NCBI GenBank assembly: GCA_029255685.2
Contig: CM055318.2
Location: forward strand, 7,631,001 to 7,695,000
Direction: 5' to 3'
Length of the DNA: 64,000 nucleotides
Origin: Silene conica
Taxonomy: Eukaryota; Streptophyta; Magnoliopsida; Caryophyllales; Caryophyllaceae
In this document: piece by piece, positions 1 through 10,900 of the stretch
Layout of the letters: every line of letters starts with the position of its first letter
How positions within the stretch are numbered: position 1 is the first letter of the stretch
Made by a program: the position numbers and the translations under genes
The notes under the pieces: generated by a model
The model's database searches: none
What the model saw: only the letters and a program-made list of their open reading frames with translations
What the model was told of the DNA's origin: nothing

Positions 1-259
1 TGTAAGTAACTCCAGCCCTGAAAACACTCATTTGGTCTTCGAATATGATAGAATACATCAAAATGATTCACTTAGGTATCCATGGATACATGGGTGCATT
101 ATAATCAACCGGAAATCATACCAGTGTTTTCAATACAAGGGAAAGGTTTCGGATATGGGATTCTGATTTCCTTATGAAAGAAGCCCGGGACGTTGATTGT
201 TGTTGTTTATGTAAATAATCAATAGTGAAAGTAGTTGAACAAGATTGTTAAAACTGCAG

Positions 260-484
260 GTTGCATGGGTTGGTATCCCAACATCGCCGGCTTGGCTCCC
301 AACAGATATGCTCATCAAGGTATGTAGACATTGTTAGCTCATTAAACGGATCAAATACCGTCATATTATTCGAGCATCACTATTGACTATCTGAGCTATT
401 CTGCAAATGGTGAATAAACTGATCTGACTTACAACTCTGTGTTTCTCTTTGCAGTCTGACAAGCTCGACTATGAACGGTTGTAG
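260..484 (+). CDS. 3' terminal exons of an unidentified gene (partial)
   Basis: Two exons with good splice signals end an open frame. Exon 260-319 follows an AACTGCAG acceptor and is closed by a GTATGT donor; exon 455-484 follows a pyrimidine-rich tract and GCAG and ends in TAG at 482-484. Joined in phase they encode VAWVGIPTSPAWLPTDMLIK followed by SDKLDYERL. The window itself opens with a GTAAGT donor at position 2, so base 1 is probably the end of an upstream exon and 2-259 an intron. I do not recognise the protein. The gene converges on the minus-strand gene ending at 1991. The calls rest on splice consensus and an in-phase join only, so the exon structure is moderately supported and the function unknown. 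Confidence 0.5.
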
Positions 485-1618
485 TGATTCATCCCGTGCA
501 GAACTAGAAGATAGATTTATTTTCCCATGTGAAATGTAATATAATGTATATGGTGATGTATAAGTCAACTGGCTGATCTTCAGATAATCTGCATAAATAG
601 TTTATGATGTACCATACTGAAACAGAGGAGAGTTAATTCAAGTCTGAGTACAGCTTGTGACTGGCCTTTTGTTTGGATACAAGAAACGGTAACAAAGCGT
701 CTTGCTTGTGACGGACACTATCCGTCACACGCTGAAGATGGTTATTGCCCCTTTCACAATAAGGCAAGTGGCGGGAAATGGAGCACCCCGTGAATAGTGT
801 CACTTACATATTGTGAGAGGGACACTATCCGTCTACAGCTCGCCCGTCTTCAATGAAATTTTGTGTTAAGGTAAAGGCCTGATTCTGGAATTTAAGCATC
901 TACTACTTTACCATATTGTCTCGAGGGCATTGATTCGTCTATGGTGATGTCCAATATAAGCGACCTTAAAGAAACAAATAGACTATTTCGGAAAAACCCA
1001 GTACGAATATTGTGCCATCAAATCCATCAAGGACAGTCTGCGTACGAGTAAGATGTATTAGAACTCCACTAAATCATAAGCATGATCCGTCAAGACATTA
1101 GTTCGAGCAAAGACTAACAGAACCCAACCAAACACCAAGAGAATTCTCAAGAGTCAAGATTGATCTTGTTTAAAACTTGGTATACAAACTAAAGTTTATT
1201 CCTCTATGTAATGAAAACAAGAATACAATAACGGCTGCATCTATCTTTACAAATGGTGCTGCGTCAAGTTTGCTGCATTTCTGACCAGAAGTAACAGAGC
1301 CACAATGGTGACTGTTGAGCTACTGATCGGTAGTAGTCAGAACAAATCCTTTCAGCATGAGAGGTGACGGTACACTGTAAATCTTATAACCTTCTAAAAC
1401 AAAGGAACAGAAGAGTCGCACATTTGTTATCTGGTATTTCAGATATCCAGTGGACAAATTGTTGCATCACCTATATACTTTCACCCAGAAACCTAAAAAG
1501 TATACTCAACCCGACTTCAATCAAGGAAGAATTCTATACAAAAGCCTTATTCATCAATGTTAGCGCACTGTGCAGCCAGCATTTCTTCTACACTATGTTA
1601 CTGCGACTCTTCATATTA
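485..1618. other. Intergenic region between convergent genes
   Basis: This holds the 3' flank of the gene ending at 484. No coding sequence is recognisable. The stretch around 695-870 is a GACGGACACTATCCGTC foldback fragment listed separately. The rest is AT-rich with no repeat structure that I can see. Confidence 0.5.
695..870. repeat. Foldback MITE-like fragment
   Basis: The left part contains the palindrome TGACGGACACTATCCGTCA, and GGACACTATCCGTC recurs near 830-845 beside CGTCTTCA. Similar GACGGAT/GACGGGTC palindromic ends occur at 47955-48177, 48657-48822 and 50998-51206, so this looks like one dispersed non-autonomous family. Boundaries are approximate and no target duplication was identified. 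Confidence 0.4.
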
Positions 1619-1860
1619 CTCCCTCCATCCCAATTATATTGTCCCCATTTGACTTTAACGGCTAATTCAGACTCTTGACTTTTTTTTGTTTCTATGAGTA
1701 TTTAACTGTTGCATCTTTTAAAAAATGAGACTATAAAGATAATTGTTTCGATAAATCAAATTTGTGTGCATCTACCTAGATTTAGAGAAACTAATGGTTA
1801 GAATTGACATTTATTACCACCAAAATCAAATAGGGGACAATAAATTTAGGATGGAAATAG
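1619..1860. mobile_element. Stowaway-like MITE (Tc1/mariner class)
   Basis: The element begins CTCCCTCCATCCCAATTATA and ends with the imperfect inverted copy GGGGACAATAAATTTAGGAT followed by GGAAATAG. It is flanked by TA at 1617-1618 and 1861-1862. Length is 242 bp with terminal inverted repeats of about 33 bp that carry several mismatches, so it is older than the copy at 51441-51685. There is no coding capacity. It lies just beyond the 3' end of the SNM1-like gene. Confidence 0.75.
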
Positions 1861-1990
1861 TATTTCAGCATACTTGCTCCAAGACTCACCATTATGATAC
1901 GTGTGTGACGCGTGGACGCTTCATCATATCTCAAGGAAATGCAACATGATAAGTAGTTCAAAAGTACGACTTACAGTTACCTCCGATTAG

Positions 1991-4900
1991 CTATCTTTTA
2001 GCACGTTTACGAGCATTCATAAGCTCAACCAAGGATGGTAGAGTTTGAGGCACGGGTATGTTCATTGACCGATAAAGCTTCCTCACATTTTCACTGAAAC
2101 CTTTTCTTGATCCTATGGAAGTACCTGAAGAATATAGGGTACATGATGACAAAGATGAAGAGTATGAAACAGTTTCGCAAACTGTCATGTCCCTTCTGGA
2201 CATATCAGAATCCATTTCAGAGGTACACACTTCTGCCTTGCTTTCAATTGGCTTCTCAATTTCAATAACATCGTCAGAGTTGGGTAACTTTTCTTCTCCA
2301 ATGTTATTACTGAGTTCCTTTGGTTTCTCGATTTCACTCCCCACATCATCATCATCATCATCATCATCATCAGGAAGCGGAAGCTTTTGTTTTAAATTAT
2401 CGCTGATCGTTTCTTCCTGGTCATATACCGATTTAGATGAGGAATCTATTGCTTCAGCTGAGATGCAATACTGATAACCTAATCTCGCTCGTCCAAAAAG
2501 AGTTATTGATCGCTTCTTTTGCAAAGGAGACAAACTCAAGACTCTCTTGTTAGGCAATTTCTTTGGAGTTTCTAATCCGTATTCTTCAAGTGCTCCAATT
2601 GCCATTGCCTCTATAGAAGAGCTACTGCTGCTGCTTTTTGGCAACGTGTTTGCATTAGGGATTGCATCGTCAAAAGAAAGGTCTAAAAGCTTCCAAATAT
2701 GAGCATCAGAAGCTTGAGATTTAAAGCAGTGTTTCTTAACATAATCAAGCTCCATAGCTCTGCATTCAGGCGTTGTTGAGACAACCCATTTAGGAACTAG
2801 AAGTTCCAAAGCCCACTCTAATTCTTGTCTTGAAGAATGCATAGAGTAGCAGACATGCCAGACACCAAACTGGTCTTTAACTGCTATATTCGATTTTTCT
2901 ATAATTTTCCTCTCCATCATTGTAAGCTCTGTCTCCTCATGTGCATACCACTGTGCTGACGGTCGTATTATGAGAGGTTCAGGTTGCATATTCTCCCGAG
3001 CCTCTGAGATTTTCTTTTTTGCCTTTTCATATAATTTGGGAAAACCTTCAAATAAATGGAAACGGGAACTAGGGTCATCGGAGATGATTTGTGGTGCTAT
3101 AAGTTGTAAAATTTGGTGAAAATCAGGGTGTATAGTCTTATTAACAAATATCTTAGATCCAAATGTTTTGGAAACATGAACAAGTATCTCTTCCTGACCG
3201 AGAACATTACATGTGAGGTATACCGTTTGGACATCAGGATGTTTCCATATGCAATTGGTAACCTGTTCCATTGCAGGTGTGCGAACAATTAGCCAACAAC
3301 GTTTCACAACAAGTTTAACTTCAGATTTATATCATATCCATTTTTATCACATATGATCCAAAAATATTACGTTTTGGACCTTGATGCAGTCTTGTAGTAG
3401 CAAACTAGCAACTGTACATAAACAACATTACCCCAATGCCGCAAAGGATCCCCCCCATGGCGAGATAACGGGGGTAGTATGTATGTAAACATTAACTGTG
3501 TAATAATTTGCTTTTTTGAATATTAAAGAGTGCTAACATGTAAAGAAGTTAACTTTAGGGATAATGAGTCAAAGAGACCTTGAAAAGCCTTCATCAACAC
3601 AAACACAAGCTTACTAAAGGTAAATAATGAACTGGATGAAAAACACTCAGTTTATAGTCTCATACCTGTTGAATTGCTGATTGCTGGCTAGGGATTTTCA
3701 TGAGACTTTTGCCAAATGTGCAGTCTAGAAAAACAAAATCAAGCGGGCAATTTGGCGCCTTGCCTTTTTTCGCTAAATACTTCTCTGGTAAATACATCAG
3801 ACATTCAGGAGTCAGCCTACAGTCCCCAGTATGAAGAATATTGCCAAAATCGCCTTCGAACAAAAACAGCACAGCTCCTGAAGATCATAATTCAATGACA
3901 ATGATTAACACTTGAACACCAAGTTGAGCACACAGAATACCAGAACGAAAAGCATGGTGCTTCAAATAGGTAGAAATTCACCATTAGTACAATGTTTGCA
4001 AGATCCTTGCGAAAATATAAATATGAAGCCTATTATAAATTACACTGTTACTGTACAATTGTACATAGCATACTTAACCATAGTAAGGTTTAAACTCTGC
4101 AGTTGCATTTTTGTTCGAAGCAATAATTGACGATTAGATGTCCATAAGGAAACACGATTTGAAGATAAGAACATCAATACTCCAAATCCTATGCGCATAT
4201 TAATATAAGCATTTAGGGTGTGTTTGGATAGCAAAAAAGGAGGGAAAGGGAGCAGAGGGAGGAGGGAAAAGAAAGGCATAGCCTGGAGAATGGAGGAGGT
4301 GATTTTCCTCCCATGAAGCAATTGGTAAAGGGCCGAGACATCAATTTTAATTCGTGACTACGAGTATATCATTAATAAGCGATATCAGATAACTAATCCC
4401 GAAAAAAAACTCAAATTTCCTTCAGAATCAGCTCAAACTCTTCATCATCAATCATCATCAACAATATCAATTAAAAGGGCTTATTCATAATCCCCTATAA
4501 AGTACAAACCTAAAAAATTAGAATTGTCACAGAACAGCACATCCAGCAAAAACAAATCAACAGAATCAGAATAGGGTTAAACAAAGCGGGGGAAAAACGA
4601 CGAAATGAAGTACCAGGGCAGTGATTAGCATCAAAGGCTGTAACTTTGAAGGACCCATCTGGGTCTTTTATTGTGATGCATTCTCCTACCTCAATTCCTA
4701 CAAATAATGACTCGTCCAGCTGCAAAAACAACAATCAACCACTTACAAATCAAGGGTTTCAATTGCAAAGCCTGAATTATGATAAACCAACTAAAAACAA
4801 TTGACAAAAGTAAAAATGATTGATAGATTAGTCTTCTGTAAGGCGGTTTTACATTAATATCATCATAAAACGAATCCCAAATTCCCAAATTCATAAAAGA

Positions 4901-5153
4901 TGACCCGTATAAGTTAAAGCGATCCGTTTAATAATATGTGACAAAATCAAGAACAGGACAAAACCTGAGGAAAGAATTGGAGAATGATGGATTTAGTAAG
5001 AAGGGTAGAGTAAATTGGGTAAGAAGAAAAAGAGGTAATTCCAGAACAATGATCTTTATGAGCATGAGTTAAAAAATGATGGCGTTTCATCATGGAATTA
5101 GGGTTCCATGTATCAACAGAAAATGGTAATTTTCTGGGCATTTCAATTGGCAT
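1991..5153 (-). CDS. SNM1/Apollo-like DNA-repair metallo-beta-lactamase nuclease
   Basis: Four coding exons (5153-4965, 4719-4614, 3877-3666, 3262-1991) join in phase to 592 residues. Seen: the HxHxDH metal motif THAHKDH (H30, H32, D34, H35), DANHCPG (93-99) and HTGD (114-117), then a DRMBL-type region from about 170. This is the SNM1/Pso2 layout; family members are zinc-dependent 5' exonucleases acting on DNA ends, cross-links or telomeres in the nucleus. The first residues (MPIEMPRKLPFSVDTW) and the exon order resemble the plant Apollo-like proteins of the Arabidopsis At1g27410 type, recalled from memory. The final exon adds a long Ser- and Asp-rich tail, including a nine-Asp run coded by 2347-2370, so the protein is longer than the roughly 420-residue Arabidopsis relative. 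The start is the first ATG of the exon carrying the metal motif. All splice sites are GT-AG. Catalytic residues are intact; no sign of decay. Confidence 0.85.
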
Positions 5154-5554
5154 TTTGAATTTTTCAAATTGGTATTAAATTCTTTAATTGATTGTAAGGA
5201 GATGGGATTGTGTATTAATGAAATTGGGTATTTAAGTAATGGTGAAAACCCTAGAAATTAAATTAAATTAAATTAAAATTGGGTGAAAGGGATATGGAAT
5301 TAGAGAAGCTTGCTTTGGAAGATTGTGTTTTGAGCATGGAATAATTGGGAATTGGTCAATTGGGAGGGAAAATATTTGAAGGTCAAGCTCTATATTAAAA
5401 CTTTGAGATATGGCGGTTAATTAAACTTTAAACTATTATTCTATTCGACCGTCTCGCTCATTCGTTTACCTATTCCATATTATCCATACGGAGTATTTTA
5501 AGTAGATCCCGTGGTATAGCATGGTATTTTTTGAATTTGGTATATAAAAAATCA

Positions 5555-6287
5555 CTAGTTTTAACCCCGTGCAAAAAGCACGGGGTCGTTTTAATAATAT
5601 TGTTATTTTAAATAGTTCTATTAATAATCCGAATATATTTTTGATGATGAAATTTTAGACTATATGCTATAATTGATTAAGATTTTTGTAATATCATTGC
5701 GACATTATAAGTATTTTTTTTTTGACGTTATTGTTATTTTAATTTATTCTTATTGCTATTTTAATTTAGTACTGTCATGAAAATTTTACTTGAAATTTCG
5801 ATCATGTAATTACGCCATTAACTCATAATCAGATTATAATTTGCGTGGACTAGTTTATAATTTTTATTATGCTAACTCATAATCAGATTATAATTTGCGT
5901 GGAGGAGTTTATAATTTCTTTTTCCTGATGGTATATTAATATTAAGTTATTTTAAACTTGTTTAAAATTTTGTATGTTCGGATTTTTATTGTTGTAAATT
6001 GTTATTAATCATAATATTCTAATCATCTAAATAAATTGTGGTCTAATTGTCACAATGTGTATTTCTAATTAATTGATTTATTTAAAAATGTTCGTAATGT
6101 TTCGTAATCTACGATTTTAAGAATTTATTTGGAATACGTAAAATGTTAGGCGGTTTTTGTGCAGAGAAATCATAAAGTATTATGCGGGACCCACCTGAGT
6201 GAATTAAAAAAAATAAAAATAAAACTTGGATGAATGATGTGGCGCAACCAGAGACTAATAAATGTTTCAGAATTTATATAGATAAGA
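5555..6287 (-). mobile_element. Non-autonomous Helitron
   Basis: On the minus strand the element starts TCTTATCTATATAAATTC at 6287 and ends in CTAG at 5558-5555. Just before the end is a hairpin CCCCGTGC-loop-GCACGGGG at about 5566-5586. The flanking bases are A at the 5' end and T at the 3' end, the usual Helitron A|T insertion. At 733 bp it has no Rep/helicase coding and must have depended on an autonomous relative. Confidence 0.8.
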
Positions 6288-6348
6288 TTCTTAATAAAAC
6301 ATTTGTATAAATTAACCGTATTTTTAATTTAATGTTTATGTTATATAT

Positions 6349-6540
6349 AACGGTTTTTCTAACGTATGCCCTTAGGATACACATTAATAAACCGAATATG
6401 AAAATATTTGTAAAATATTCTTACTAATTATGATAAAACTAAATTTATACTTGAATTTATCACGATAATATCTCACGAATCTTCTTTCCATATTCAGTTT
6501 ATTAATGTGTGTTCTTAGGGCACGCGTTAGAAAAACCGTT
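6349..6540. mobile_element. Palindromic MITE with about 50-bp TIRs
   Basis: The left end AACGGTTTTTCTAACG and the right end CGTTAGAAAAACCGTT are inverted copies. The inverted similarity continues inward for about 50 bp through CCCTTAGG/CTTAGGG and ACACATTAATAAAC/GTTTATTAATGTGT. The 192-bp element is almost wholly palindromic. Superfamily is not certain; no clear target duplication was found. Confidence 0.6.
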
Positions 6541-6739
6541 TCTTTTGTAAAAAAATGCAAACATGAAGGATTATTCTACGATAGAGAGGTTACTTAATAG
6601 GAGTTTATCCTATCACAAATTCTCATTTGGAACAGAGAAAATCCGTCATTTTAAAGAGACGTGAAATAGAAAGAAGAGGGAGCGCAAGTGAAAAGCGGAT
6701 AGGAGTTAGGACATGTCTCTTTAAAGAGTACTACATTGT

Positions 6740-7290
6740 TTATTGGACTAATTGACAAGAATACTCTAAAGTGTCGGTATCCTGCTCAAAATACTCCAAA
6801 TTCTATTTTAACTACCAATATAACCAACTAATTTTCTCATTCGCTTTTATTATAATACATGACCTGCTACATGTTAAGTAAGTGAAGAAATTATTAACCC
6901 TTCTTTAACCCGACTTTCTCTTTTTAATTTTCTGTTAATTTACACTTAATCACACCATTAAAACATGCTACAATAAGTTTACAAAACAACAAATTCCCGA
7001 CTTTCTCTTTTTACTTCTTTGTTAATTTATTCACCTAATCACACCATTAAAACATGTTACAATAAGTTTACAAAACAACAAATTCCCGACTTTCTCTTTT
7101 TACTTCTCTGTTAATTTATTCACCTAATCACACCATTAAAACATGTTACAATAAGTTTACAAAACAACAAATTCTATTCAAAGCAAATGAGGGCATTAGT
7201 TAGTTATATTAGTAGTTAAAATAAAATTTAGAGTATTTTAAACAGTTCACCCGTAATTCGGAATATCTCTATCAATTAATCCTTGTTTAT
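6740..7290. mobile_element. Foldback element with long TIRs around a tandem repeat
   Basis: The left arm (about 6745-6840, including AATACTCCAAATTCTATTTT and ACCAATATAACCAACTAA) is matched in inverted orientation by the right arm (about 7195-7290, TTAGTTAGTTATATTAGT and AAATTTAGAGTATTTTAAAC). The arms are close to 100 bp long and imperfect. Between them lies a threefold tandem repeat (6909-7174). There is no coding. Boundaries are approximate. Confidence 0.6.
6909..7174. repeat. Three tandem copies of an 87-89 bp unit
   Basis: Units start with CCCGACTTTCTCTTTTTA at 6909, 6996 and 7085, and each contains CACACCATTAAAACATG and AGTTTACAAAACAACAAATT. Copies two and three are nearly identical; the first differs slightly. 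The array occupies the spacer of the foldback element at about 6740-7290. Confidence 0.8.
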
Positions 7291-7900
7291 TTGTCCTTTG
7301 GAAAATCAAACTTTTCTCGATTCCTAAATCCTAACCCCCTGTTTCGTCACTGTGGACTAGCATTCAGAAATATTAAGAAAATAACATAAAGAATAATGCG
7401 ATTTACGATCATTTTCTGATATCATCAGTCTTTCCTATGCTGCTGCCTTGGGACCTTTTACATCTTCTCAACTATATTAAATAAACACACAGCTTCCAAT
7501 TCACAGAAGCATCATTTCTATAGACAATACTATTACATTTACATCATCATCGTAAACCCGTGTCCAGTGGACTGGATCAACACACGAGCTACCGACTCCT
7601 AAATTACATGTCCCGTTTCCCAAGTATTAGAGATGACCCCATTGAAGTACCTTCAGTCACATTCATTTCCTTTTCGCTGTGGAAGTTTAGGAAAGAAAAT
7701 GGCCGACATTTTTCCCGTATTCACCAAGAAGCTTCAAGATATGTACATCCATCCAAAATCATTGGGAATTTGGGGGAGACAACATATAAACTCTCTCAAT
7801 TTCATTGAATAAGGCCCAGTTGCCTTTTTTTCTCCTCACTAAAAAAGTCAAATGGGGGGTTATTCATTGAAATGGAGGGAATACTTTGCGGTCAAGACGC

Positions 7901-10900
7901 TCACAAGAGTCGCATTCTAGGGGATCCACCAGGCGTTTGACCTTTAAATAGCGTTGACTCAATCAACGGATCAAGTGTATAGCCTACAGGACGTCTTCTT
8001 GTGGGAGATAACGATTGATTACTTGAGTTGTAGCTGCTGCTTTGCCCCGGCCAAGCATAGGATGGGTGTGGCGGTGAAAGAAAACAGCTTTTGGAAGTGG
8101 CTCCTAGTTGTCGTAAGGGACTCGAACACGGCGACACGGGCAATGACGTAATTGATCGAAGATTGTCCCTGAACCCAAATATGTTGTTTAATTCACGAAA
8201 GAAAATGACACGACACAAGGGTCAAGATTCACCCTTTCTCTTATGAATTACAAAAGCGTAAAAGGCTTACCTAGCCTCCCATATAGTCGGCCCTGGTCGT
8301 CTCATGTTCTCCATGTCGTAGGAACTGATACTCTTCCTTCGAGGCTGAATTTCCAAGGGTTGCTGTAACAGTAAACAACATATTAAGTTTTGTAATGCCT
8401 CCACACTTCCACAGAGATCTGTACTTTATATAGCAACTATTAATTTATCCAAACATAGAAAAGAGACAAAGTAAAAATTGTCATATTTATCTGTCCAAAT
8501 AGTTATCATATTAACATTTCGAAAAAAATCAACAGTTGAAACCGTGAGAAGAAATCCTTGTCAATGAACTCCGTAGGCCATCCAGAATTGTTGGTTTTAA
8601 GTTTTAACTCTATTGGCCTTTACTAAAAAGCTTTTGTGGGAAGAAATCCTTATCAATGACCACCCCAAAATTACGGAGCAAGTTATAATAGGAGTTACTT
8701 TTTCGATTTCCAATGTTAAAGGTGAGAGACTGGATCCTGGCTGAAAATATGCCCGAGGGTTTTATGAGGATCGGCTTTTGGCTTTTTGGTTGATGGTGGA
8801 GATGATGTTCCAATGGTACAAACTGAGAAAGAGCCTCGGCCATTAAGGCTGCCCTTAAAACAGTAACACATAATGATAGTTTGCTAGCTTCACACAAAGG
8901 GCCTGATGCAGGTTGATGTTATGCAGTCTATGAACAACTGTGAAATGGTGTTAGGCTGTTAGCTCCCTAGGCGCCTTACTCCTCGAGTTGTCAGATAGCT
9001 GTGGATTGGAGGGGTTAAATGGAAAAGTTTACGACGATTTTTCATATTACAAGTCCCAAACTACAGATGCCTCTTTATGACTTTCGTCAAACAACAGTTC
9101 CTCAAGTTTTGAGTGACCTTGACGTAGTCTGCTTCTACATTCGCAAAAACCCTCGTGTCTCTTCATAAACATCCGGATAGATTGTCTGTCATAAGTGAAT
9201 AACGCGATAATTTTCATCTTTGTCCTTATTCTTCTCAATAGGTTTGTCTAATTATCGAGGGATTTACTTGATTTACTGTACTGAGTCATATTCCGTAGTG
9301 CTGTAACGCAATCTACCAGTTAAAACAAAAACATATGATAGAGGCAAGAAACAGGAATCATACGGGCTTGTTGGAGAATCCATCGAATGAGAATGGCGTT
9401 GTATCATTCATTGTACTAACATTGACAATCTTTCCAGCACATTGGTCTTTAACGAATGGATGCTCTAGCAAATATGACGCTGAAGGACGCTTTGACGGAT
9501 CGCGTTGCAGGCAAAGGTTTAAGAAACTTTTTGCATTATCGGATAAGAAATCAGGAATTACTGGAATATCTTTGCTGTTTCCAATTTTAAATATTGCTGC
9601 CACCTGCAAACTCAACGTGGGAAAAAGATTTTTAATTCCACATTCACATTTCAAAGTTGCTTTTGATTGCAAAAGCGACTAACACTCAATGAACATACCC
9701 CTTCATATTGACTCCAAGGTGGTTTTGCCATAGCCATTTCCAAAATTGTACACCCCAAACTCCAGATGTCAACTTCTAGGCTATATCCATTCTTATTCAT
9801 CACTACCTGTGAGTGTAAAAGGAAATAAAATTATAGAACAAATCACAGAGAACGCCAATGAGTGATGTTGTCGTGACTCCTTGGTTAAACGCAGAGCAAG
9901 AGATCCAGGGAAGAGAGACATGCACCTCGGGCGCCATCCAGTAAGGACTTCCTTTAAATGAAAGCACTGCAGCACAAGATGTTATCTGCATTAGACAAAT
10001 TAAAAACAAGTTAGAAGCATATCAGAAAAAAAAAACAAAAACAAAAACAAAAATCGTCGATCAAAAGCTTTACAGAGGGGATAACGATAAAAAGGAAACC
10101 TATTTGGAGGTAGATTTTCAAAAAGAAAGGTCATGTACTCACGCCTCAAAGTTAATAATGGATGTACTAGTGAAATTGCAGTCAGAAAATTATATACCAG
10201 ATCAACAGGTAACACCATAACATTTTCAATTTAAAACGGGTATAGATTGTTAAAAGCTCGGTGTGTAAAGACTACAAACAACAAGCCAACCTTGTTACTG
10301 TTACCTTCAAATGTTAGCACACAATAGCAGGGTATTAAATATCAGCCATGACACTGCATCATGAGCGGGTTATCAAGGTTTTAAAGGTTATTTGGATGCA
10401 TTGTGAGGCAGTATCGAAACATTTACAAAGCAAGGGCCAGACCAGGAACAAAGACAATGTCAAGATCAAGTCTCAACCTAGATTTGATACCATGCACATC
10501 AATGATGAAGTTTAAGGCTTTTACAAGCAAAATGCACCTACGTGTTTTGCCATGCCAAAATCTGCTAGTTTGATTTCCCCAGTCGGATCAACCAATATGT
10601 TGGCTCCTTTTATGTCCCTGTCAGTCATTTTGAAAGGTAATGTCATAAAATTAACTCATTTTTTCAAACGAATCCCGTTCACTCAATGTTGTGGAGACTC
10701 TGAATAACAGAATGTTAGAAAGTTAACGTCTCTATTTACGACAAACTGTATGCAGAAAGAAGTATCGAAGAGACAAGTACCTATGAACTGTTTTTCTGCT
10801 ATGCAAGTATGCCAACCCAGCAAGTATCTGTCTTGTATAGTTCTGAATAACAGGTTCCTTAAACGGGCCATATTCTTGAAGTAATTTATGAATGGAACCA

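Larger units (their letters stand above)
5154..7900. other. Repeat-rich intergenic region between SNM1-like and MAPKKK3-like genes
   Basis: The first about 350 bases should hold the promoter and leader of the minus-strand SNM1-like gene. Beyond them lie a Helitron (5555-6287), a palindromic MITE (6349-6540) and a foldback element (about 6740-7290), each listed separately. 7300-7900 should include the 3' flank of the MAPKKK3-like gene. No further coding is recognised. Confidence 0.6.

Noticed and set aside
2115-2474. Plus-strand frame opposite the SNM1-like last exon
   Set aside because: It is an antisense shadow of the poly-Asp and Ser-rich coding region.
4210-4320. GTGTTTGGATAGC start followed by a purine-rich tract in an SNM1-like intron
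   Set aside because: It looks like one end of a MITE, but no matching second end was found.
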